DNA of 11,338 bases from NCBI GenBank assembly GCA_016872875.1, contig VGYW01000275.1:1-11338 (forward strand), written 5' to 3'. Source of the DNA: Planctomycetota bacterium. Its GTDB lineage: Bacteria; Planctomycetota; PUPC01; DSUN01. Shown here piece by piece: positions 6,370-11,338 of the stretch; the stretch's first letter is position 1, and each line of letters begins with the position of its first letter. The position numbers were made by a program, and so were the translations under genes. The notes under the pieces were generated by a model, which was not told the origin of the DNA, did no database searches, and worked only from the letters and a program-made list of their open reading frames with translations.

Positions 6370-6386
6370 AAGGTCATGTCGAAGGC

Positions 6387-6506
6387 TCTGCACTTCTCTG
6401 CTCGTCCTCGTCCTCGTCCCTCGTCCTCGTCCCTCGTCCTCGATCTTCCTGGCGTGGGGGAAGATGAGAGTCGAGGACGAGGACGACGGACGAGGGACGA
6501 GGACGA
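6387..6506. repeat. inverted GAGGAC/GAGGGAC array, copy 2
   Basis: TCTGCACTTCTCT (6387-6399) leads into a left arm of CGTCCT/CGTCCCT units to CGATCTTCC (6441-6449). A 9-nt spacer and GGAAGAT (6459-6465) open the right arm of GAGGAC units, which ends 10 bp short of the URO-D-like stop codon. The leading 13 bases and unit composition are shared with 4780-4900, showing a dispersed family. Confidence 0.85.
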
Positions 6507-6516
6507 TTGGGACACC

Positions 6517-7533
6517 TCATGGCTGGCAGGCTTGGGCCTCTTCGATCATGGCTAGCATGTTCTCGAGCGGCACGTCGGCCTGGAGGGTGATGCCGGATTC
6601 GAGGATGTAGCCGCCGCCCTCGCCCATGAGGCGCTTGAGGCGGCGGACCGCGGAGCGGACCTCGGCGGGCGAGCCGCCGGCCAGGAGGCGCTGGGTGCCC
6701 AGGCCGCCGCAGAAGCTCAGGCGCCGCCCGAACTCCCGCTTGAGCTCGCCCACGTCCATCGCCTCGGGCTGGATGGGGTGCAGGATGTCGAGCCCGAGGT
6801 CCACGAGGTCGGGGACGATGGGGCGGACGTTGCCGCAGGAGTGGAGGAAGACGGTCTTGCCCGCGGCCCGCGCGCTGGCGAAGACGCGTGCGAGGTGCGG
6901 GCGGACGAAGCGCCGCCAGGCATCGGGCGCGATGAGCATCGCACGCTGCGTGCCGTAGTCGTCGCTGAGCGCCACGCCGTCAAATGCGAACCGCCGAATC
7001 AGGGTGTCCAGCGTGCCCAGAACGAAGGCGGCGATTCCATCGAGGAGTTCCTCCACGAAGCGCGGCTCGAGGGCGAGCCAGAGGAGGAGGTTCTCCATGC
7101 CGCACAGAAAGGTCGCCCGCTCCCAGAGGTCGCCGATCCAGAGGATGGTGTAGTTCGCGCGGTTGCGTTCGCACCAGGCGTCGAGGCCCTCGAAGCGATA
7201 GGCGGCGGCGGGGTCGGGGAAGGCGTAGCCGGCCAAGCTGGGCGTCGTGATGGGCGGTGCGACGGGCGAGCCGCGGTCCAGCTCGCTCGTCGTCCAGCCA
7301 ACTCCCCACTCGTCGCGTGCGAGGGGGCCGAACTGCTGCGGCGAGGCGTAGAGCGGCTTGATCGAATTCGTCCCCCGCATCCGCAGCGGCAGGCCGAGGA
7401 CCTCCTCGATCTCCCCCGGCCCATAGTGCTCCGCCAGCTTGCGCCGCGCGGGGGGCGAGAGCGAGAGGTTGAACGGCACGGCCAGCCCGCCCTCGTGGCG
7501 CAGGACGCGAGCCACCCATTCCCGGTTGGTCAT
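6517..7533 (-). CDS. uroporphyrinogen decarboxylase-like (URO-D superfamily) protein, probable corrinoid/methyl-transfer type
   Basis: 338 residues forming a URO-D-type (beta/alpha)8 barrel. The N-terminus (TNREWVARVLRHEGG...FNLSLSPPARRKLAEHYG) is that of the heterogeneous URO-D-like group, not of true haem-pathway HemE, whose N-terminal RxPVW...RQAGRY block is absent. The motif FLHSCGN (229-235) gives His231-x-Cys233, and Cys275 follows in FCGGLGT (274-280). This His-x-Cys...Cys set is the zinc site of MtaA/CmuA-like methyltransferases, which activate a thiol to accept a methyl group from a corrinoid protein. No corrinoid protein is encoded in the window, so the substrate is open. ATG at 7533 has AAGGG eight bases upstream. 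It lies 103 bp after the cysteine-cluster gene and is probably in its operon, with a GGAT octamer repeat in the gap. Confidence 0.85.
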   Translation of the reverse strand: MTNREWVARVLRHEGGLAVPFNLSLSPPARRKLAEHYGPGEIEEVLGLPLRMRGTNSIKPLYASPQQFGPLARDEWGVGWTTSELDRGSPVAPPITTPSLAGYAFPDPAAAYRFEGLDAWCERNRANYTILWIGDLWERATFLCGMENLLLWLALEPRFVEELLDGIAAFVLGTLDTLIRRFAFDGVALSDDYGTQRAMLIAPDAWRRFVRPHLARVFASARAAGKTVFLHSCGNVRPIVPDLVDLGLDILHPIQPEAMDVGELKREFGRRLSFCGGLGTQRLLAGGSPAEVRSAVRRLKRLMGEGGGYILESGITLQADVPLENMLAMIEEAQACQP

Positions 7534-7549
7534 CCCGTGAGCCCTTCGA

Positions 7550-7642
7550 GGATGAATGGATGGGTGGATGTGTGGATGAATGAAAGAGAAGTCGGCCTGG
7601 AGATTCCTTCATTCATCCAATCATCCATCCATCCAATCATCC
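7550..7642. repeat. inverted octamer array (GGATGNNT) spanning a stop codon
   Basis: The left arm is four octamers at 7550-7581 (GGATGAAT, GGATGGGT, GGATGTGT, GGATGAAT). The right arm is four complementary octamers at 7611-7642 (ATTCATCC, AATCATCC, ATCCATCC, AATCATCC). A 29-nt spacer separates them. The TGA of the cysteine-cluster gene (7639-7637) is part of the last octamer, and the left edge is 17 bp from the URO-D-like start. Confidence 0.88.
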
Positions 7643-7990
7643 TCTTTGGTTGCGTCTAGCGGTCACCTTCGGTAAGGGGTCGGCTTGGAGCGCGTGGATT
7701 TCGTCGGCGAACTCCGCGATCTCCTCGGGGGTCATGCCGAGGCGCGGGGAGACGTAGTCGGGCATGTTGCGCACGTAGGGGCAGTCGGGCGGGAACACCC
7801 CGAGGCGGACGCCCATCTCGACCGGCATGCAGTCGGGATTCACCTCGTGGCGCCGCTCGTAGACCGTGCAGAGGCGGGTCGCCACGTCGAGATACGGGCA
7901 GGGGAAGGGGGTGTAGACGATCTCGCCCTTGATGATGAGCTTTGCGTAGCAGCAGCGCCCGCACTTCCGGCACGGGTCGGCCTCTGGCAT
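7637..7990 (-). CDS. YkgJ-like cysteine-cluster (Fe-S/zinc-binding) protein
   Basis: 117 residues with eight cysteines: C7, C10, C13 and C14 (CRKCGRCC), C31 (PCPYL), C41 (RLCTVYERR), C54 (DCMPVE) and C70 (DCPYV). The CxxCxxCC block followed by CPYL and CxVYxxR is the pattern of the YkgJ/UPF0153 cysteine-cluster family, thought to bind iron-sulfur or zinc; the reaction is unknown. The start is uncertain: ATG at 7990 has GGAAG five bases upstream and is preferred, while ATGs at 8002 and 8020 add residues without clear ribosome sites, the last lying in a heptamer repeat. The last residues and stop come from the GGAT repeat, so the C-terminus may have been changed by it. It lies between the lipoprotein and URO-D-like genes, in one likely operon. 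Confidence 0.85.
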   Translation of the reverse strand: MPEADPCRKCGRCCYAKLIIKGEIVYTPFPCPYLDVATRLCTVYERRHEVNPDCMPVEMGVRLGVFPPDCPYVRNMPDYVSPRLGMTPEEIAEFADEIHALQADPLPKVTARRNQRG

Positions 7991-8013
7991 CGTTGCTTCC
8001 ATCCGTGTGAATG

Positions 8014-8069
8014 CTGCCATCTGCCGTCTGTCCTCTGCCGTCTGTCGTCTGCCGTCTGCCCTCTGATTC
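8014..8069. repeat. heptamer array (CTGCCGT) between lipoprotein stop and cysteine-cluster gene
   Basis: Eight consecutive heptamers fill 56 bp: CTGCCAT, CTGCCGT, CTGTCCT, CTGCCGT, CTGTCGT, CTGCCGT, CTGCCCT and CTGATTC. The array ends at the base before the lipoprotein stop codon (8070-8072). The most upstream possible start of the next gene (ATG at 8020) lies in its first unit. Unlike most arrays here, it has no inverted partner. Confidence 0.85.
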
Positions 8070-10847
8070 CTACGGCGGCGGCTGGCCGGGCCAGGCGGCT
8101 CGGCGCGTGGCGATGAAGGTCGGCGTGGTGGTTAGCGAGACGAGGAAGAGGCCGCCTTGCGCCCTGACGGCCTTCGGCGGCTGGCCGCGGCGGAAGACGC
8201 GCGCCTCCTGGGCGTTGAGGCGCAGTTGCACCGTCTCCTCGCCCGCGAGCTTGTAGACGGCGAGGATGTCCTCCTGACGGGTGCGGAAGAGGTGGGCGAC
8301 GGCGTCGGAGCCGGTAAGGGTGAGGCGGGCGACCGGCTCGGCCTCGGCGGCCGGGCCGAGGAGTTCGGCCAGCCAAGCGGCCTGCTCGCGGAGCTGCTCG
8401 GCGAGGCGGAGGAGGGCGGGGGCGGAGTCGCCGGGCGCCCCGCGGCCTGCGACCCAGAGGAGGATGCGGCGGGCCTTGCGCCACTTGGTGCAGGCGAGGT
8501 TGAGCTGGGGCAGGGCCTCGCCCGGCTCGGCGAGGCCGGCGTAGTAGGCCAGCGCGCCCTCCTGCACCGAGGCGAGCGCGCCCAGGAGCGCCCTGAACAT
8601 GTAGATGGCCTCGGAGATGCGCTCGGAGCGCTGTGCGGCGGGCGCGGCCTCGAAGAGCGGACCCTCCCAGGGGGGCGAGACGGTGCCGAGTGCCTCGCGG
8701 AAGGCGGCGTGGACGGGTTCGATGCGAGCCTGGAGGCCGCGGAGCTTCTGCCCCTGGCCCTTGAGGTCCTTCACCTGGGCGGCGATGGCGGCGCTGGCGG
8801 CCCGTGCGCGGAGCGCCGCCCAGTTGCACGCCAGGTCGCCTTCCTCCGCGGGCAGGAGTATGGGCACGCCGAGGCCGAACGGCCTGGGCGCAGCGGCCAG
8901 GATATCCGCGTCCAGCCGGTCGCTCTCAAGGATCGCCTTGGCCAGCTTGTCGGCGGCCTCGCCCTCGCACAGGGTGGCGGCCCAGGCGCGGAAGTGGGCC
9001 TCGGGGGTGAGGGACCTGTCCCAGGCGAAGCGCGCGAGGAACGACGCCCGCGCGCCGGCTCCCCGCCGCCAGGGGAGCGCGATGGTGTCGGCTTTCGCGG
9101 CCAGCAGCTTCGCGGCCGCCTCAGCCGCCTCCTCCACCCGCGCGAGGCCGAGGAAGTCGCCGGGGTCCTCGAGCACCTCGATGACTTGGCCAGTGCCACG
9201 GTCGGCTTGTCCGACCGTGGGGGCACGGCTGGGCAAGCCAGCCGTGGCACACGCGGGCGGCGCGGCGCGGCACAGCTTGCCATCGGGCGCGCGGCGGGCG
9301 AATGTGAGGGCGATGCCGCGCCGCCGCGCGTAGTCGGCCAGCACCCCCAGCCCCCGCTGGTGCGCCAGGTAGGCCTCCGCAAGGCAAGAGTAGGGCGGGT
9401 CAATCTCGAAGGGGAACAGAGCCGCGCGCGAACGCTTCGGCTCGTAGCCGAACGTCGCGTCGAGGCCGTCGAGGGGGAAGACGACCTCGCTGAAGCGGTT
9501 CTTCGCCGCGAGGTCAATCATGGAGAGCCAGTGCCACTGGGAGGCCCGGACGGCGGGCGGCTGCCCCGGCCCGGCCGCCTCTGGCGCCGCGGCCACGAGG
9601 AGGCGGTGCGCGAAGAGCGGGGTCCGAGCCTCGTCGAGGTCAGGCACGCGGAAGGGCGCGCGCGGGGGGAGGCGCGCTCCCTGCATGGAGAAGCGCACGC
9701 CGTAGCGTTCGAGGAGCGCGTAGACGCCGTAGACGACGCCACGGGGGGCGGTGGCGGCGACGAGGATGGCCGGGCGGTCGGCGTGGCGCAGGCTCTTGAG
9801 GAGGTAGCCGTCGCCGCCGAGCTCGCGGAGGCGGCCCTCGAGGCCCGCCTGGCGGACCAGTTCCGCGGCCAGCTTGTTGTTCCGCGCCGTGCCCACGACG
9901 ATGAGCGGCTGCCCCGCCGGCAGCGGCTCCTCCGCGTCGGGCTCGCGCGGCTCGATGTTCGCGTCGCTGAACTGCGCCAGGTACGAGCGGAGCTCGAGCG
10001 CCGCGAGGCGTTCCACCTCGCCGTCGGGCGTGTCGGCGGAGAGCGCCATCACGGCGTTGCCGGGCGGGGCGAAGTCGTAGCCGAGGTCGAGGAGCGACTC
10101 GGGCGGGCCTTCGAGCCACTTGCCGATGTCCACGCGGACCGCCGAGCCGTCGTCGCAGAGGAGGCTGAGCGAGCGCTTCTCGGGGGGCCAGGTGGCCCAG
10201 GGCGGCTCGGAGGGGCCGAAGAGGCGCACGCGGGCAGCCGTGGCCTCGCCGGGCGCCAGCGCGGGCAGCCGCTGCCGCTCGCGGAAGGTGTCGAAGCGCA
10301 CCTCGAGCGTGGCTCGCGCCCCCTCCCCGCGGTAGTTCTCCACGTGGGCGACGAGCCAGGTGGCGTCCTTCCCGCGCTCGACCTCCACGAAGGCGAGCTC
10401 GAGCGGGTGGGCGAAGTCGAGGCTCTGGAGGCGGATGACGGGGCCTGGGGGCCGCTGCCCTTCCTCCGCCTGGCCCGGCGGCGCCTGAAGCACGCCGCGG
10501 AGCTTCAGCGGCGCACCTGTCCACGCCCTGAGGCCCGCGGGCACGTCGGCGGTCCGGGCGACGGCGCTCCCCCCGCCGCAGAGGGGGAAGTGGCAAGTGT
10601 CCTTGCCAATCCGAAGCTCTCCCCTGAGGTCCAGGCACGCCCGCTCGGCCACGAGGGTCTTCCCCACGTAGTCGGCAGCGTGGGCCGCGAGCTCGTCGGC
10701 CACCTCGTGGGTCCAGACGGGCACGACGATGGTCTTCCTGCCGAGCTGGTGGCGGAGCGAGTGGACCTCGGGCGGCACGTCGCGCCGCGGAACGCAGCCG
10801 AAGCCGCACGCCGCGATGCCCAGGGCCGCCCACGCTCCCAGTCTCAT
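8070..10847 (-). CDS. large lipoprotein with GH67N/GH20b-like domain and degenerate glycosidase-type barrel
   Basis: 925 residues from the chosen ATG at 10847 (GGAGG eight bases upstream); an in-frame ATG at 10862 with GAAGG upstream would add five. The N-terminus MRLGAWAALGIAAC fits a short lipoprotein signal (lipobox IAAC, Cys14; a second Cys18 follows). Residues 21-260 look beta-rich. Residues 279-385 match the GH67 N-terminal / GH20b-type domain: LELRSYLAQF, PLIVVGTARNN, GGDGYLLKS, ILVAATAPRGVVYGVYALLERYGVRF (split at 361-372 and 373-386). A barrel-like start (SQWHWLSMIDLAAKNRFSEVVFPL) follows but becomes short and lacks recognisable acid pairs, so activity is doubtful. Residues 655-840 look helical and 841-925 beta-rich. 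About 20 residues (533-552) are encoded by a palindromic repeat. It leads the operon with the cysteine-cluster and URO-D-like genes and has its own promoter. Confidence 0.8.
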   Translation of the reverse strand: MRLGAWAALGIAACGFGCVPRRDVPPEVHSLRHQLGRKTIVVPVWTHEVADELAAHAADYVGKTLVAERACLDLRGELRIGKDTCHFPLCGGGSAVARTADVPAGLRAWTGAPLKLRGVLQAPPGQAEEGQRPPGPVIRLQSLDFAHPLELAFVEVERGKDATWLVAHVENYRGEGARATLEVRFDTFRERQRLPALAPGEATAARVRLFGPSEPPWATWPPEKRSLSLLCDDGSAVRVDIGKWLEGPPESLLDLGYDFAPPGNAVMALSADTPDGEVERLAALELRSYLAQFSDANIEPREPDAEEPLPAGQPLIVVGTARNNKLAAELVRQAGLEGRLRELGGDGYLLKSLRHADRPAILVAATAPRGVVYGVYALLERYGVRFSMQGARLPPRAPFRVPDLDEARTPLFAHRLLVAAAPEAAGPGQPPAVRASQWHWLSMIDLAAKNRFSEVVFPLDGLDATFGYEPKRSRAALFPFEIDPPYSCLAEAYLAHQRGLGVLADYARRRGIALTFARRAPDGKLCRAAPPACATAGLPSRAPTVGQADRGTGQVIEVLEDPGDFLGLARVEEAAEAAAKLLAAKADTIALPWRRGAGARASFLARFAWDRSLTPEAHFRAWAATLCEGEAADKLAKAILESDRLDADILAAAPRPFGLGVPILLPAEEGDLACNWAALRARAASAAIAAQVKDLKGQGQKLRGLQARIEPVHAAFREALGTVSPPWEGPLFEAAPAAQRSERISEAIYMFRALLGALASVQEGALAYYAGLAEPGEALPQLNLACTKWRKARRILLWVAGRGAPGDSAPALLRLAEQLREQAAWLAELLGPAAEAEPVARLTLTGSDAVAHLFRTRQEDILAVYKLAGEETVQLRLNAQEARVFRRGQPPKAVRAQGGLFLVSLTTTPTFIATRRAAWPGQPPP
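9193..9250. repeat. double-hairpin repeat carried in frame inside the lipoprotein gene
   Basis: CCACGGTCGG (9196-9205) pairs perfectly with CCGACCGTGG (9211-9220), and CACGGCTGG (9224-9232) with CCAGCCGTG (9238-9246), each around a 5-nt loop. The two halves are also near-inverted copies of each other, with outer ends GTGCCACGG and CCGTGGCAC. This is the kind of palindrome otherwise found between genes here. It encodes residues 533-552 without stop or frameshift. Confidence 0.85.
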
Positions 10848-10902
10848 CCTCGTGGCCTCCATCGTCGCAACCTTCCAGTGCCTTCAGACCTGCCCAGGCC
10901 TC

Positions 10903-10932
10903 ATTATACCTTGCCCTCGTGCCGGCCTGCAA
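10903..10932 (-). promoter_or_regulatory. promoter for the lipoprotein operon
   Basis: On the minus strand an exact TATAAT (10908-10903) lies 18 bases from TTGCAG (10932-10927), a 3/6 -35 box. Transcription would begin near 10896, about 35-50 nt before the start codon. It is the best candidate to drive the lipoprotein, cysteine-cluster and URO-D-like genes. Confidence 0.6.
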
Positions 10933-11002
10933 ACCCGGCCCCCGGTTGTGAGTATGGCCCCCGGTTCCGGCGATCTTCTTCGGCTCCGAAGCTCCGAAAG
11001 GA

Positions 11003-11170
11003 GCGTACTATAACAGCCCAGGGCGAAGCCCTGGGAGAGAGAGGCGGCCGCCCAGATTGAGCCCTGTAGGGGCGTACTGGCCGCTCTGGGCAGCATGTGG
11101 CGCCCAGACAACATAGTACGCCCTTTCAGGGCTGGTCTACCCATCGCTCCCTTCCCAGGGCTTCGCCCTG
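11003..11170. repeat. palindromic repeat array related to the MITE-like element
   Basis: Units of the kind AGCCCAGGGC..GCCCTGGG (11015-11035) and GAGCCCTGTAGGGGCG (about 11069-11084) recur inverted at 11117-11132 and 11153-11170, with GCGTAC and GTACGC at the edges. The same two motifs alternate in 6091-6369. No gene is seen from 10863 to the end of the window. Confidence 0.7.
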
Positions 11171-11189
11171 ATCTTTGCCCACATCTTCT

Positions 11190-11331
11190 GGGGGCTGGGG
11201 TTTAGCCCCCCAATGGGGGCGTTTGAGCCGTAGCCCAGGGCGACCGAAGGGAGCCCTGGGAAAAGGCCCCGCCAGCGTAGAGCCCCCGAAGCGGGGCGAT
11301 TCAATGGGCGTGAAACGCCCCCTTCGGGGGC
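11190..11331. repeat. cluster of short GC-rich hairpins at the right end
   Basis: GGGGGCT/AGCCCCC (11190-11196 with 11204-11210), overlapping GCCCCC/GGGGGC (11205-11210 with 11215-11220), CCCAGGGC/GCCCTGGG (11234-11241 with 11253-11260) and GCCCCC/GGGGGC with a TTC loop (11317-11331) follow one another. None has a T-run long enough for an intrinsic terminator. Confidence 0.6.
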
Positions 11332-11338
11332 TTGGATG

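Noticed and set aside
6517..7533. Haem-pathway HemE
   Set aside because: The N-terminal HemE block with RxPVW and RQAGRY is absent, and the His-x-Cys...Cys zinc motif points to the URO-D-like methyltransferase-type group.
8157..11060. A very long open frame on the plus strand opposite the lipoprotein gene (967 codons)
   Set aside because: High GC leaves few stops in the antisense frame. The translation is low-complexity Gly/Ala/Arg/Glu without motifs, whereas the minus strand encodes a lipobox and a GH67N-like domain.

Overview
The window is a high-GC, gene-sparse stretch with the gene content and intergenic style of a Planctomycetota-like (PVC-group) heterotroph. This rests on a Tat-exported Gfo/Idh/MocA oxidoreductase, a PfkB kinase, a CBM9-like protein, a DUF1080/LamG-like membrane protein, a corrinoid-type URO-D-like protein and a GH67N-type lipoprotein, together with many short palindromic repeats between genes. 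The assignment is an inference from families and style; there is no rRNA or other phylogenetic marker here.

Layout, left to right. Seven of eight intact or partial genes read on the minus strand: the first 14 codons of an unknown gene (1-43) with a good sigma70-type promoter; a Gfo/Idh/MocA (GH109-like) oxidoreductase whose last ~90 family residues are replaced by an unrelated tail (148-1278); a repeat-filled gap with a 94-bp direct duplication; a plus-strand beta-propeller gene fragment lacking both its export signal and last blades (~1775-2500); a PfkB sugar kinase (2742-3683); a 440-bp gap with twin 14-bp-stem hairpins; a CBM9-like protein (4127-4780); a single-pass membrane protein (4901-5992) with a near-consensus promoter; a 279-bp MITE-like inverted element (6091-6369); then, upstream, a probable three-gene operon of lipoprotein (8070-10847), cysteine-cluster protein (7637-7990) and URO-D-like protein (6517-7533), led by a promoter at 10903-10932. 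The right end (11003-11338) is palindromic repeat sequence without a gene.

The genes suggest carbohydrate capture and processing: an anchored GH67/GH20-type lipoprotein, CBM9-like and LamG-like sugar-binding folds, a GH109-like NAD-dependent oxidoreductase/glycosidase and a sugar or nucleoside kinase. No single pathway can be named from sequence alone.

The most unusual aspect is the spacer DNA. Almost every gap holds a different short-unit array (units of 6/7, 7, 8 or 10 bp), frequently arranged as two inverted arms around a short spacer. These arrays abut or overlap start and stop codons, one forms the junction at which the propeller gene loses its 5' end, and a related double-hairpin repeat is carried in frame inside the lipoprotein gene.
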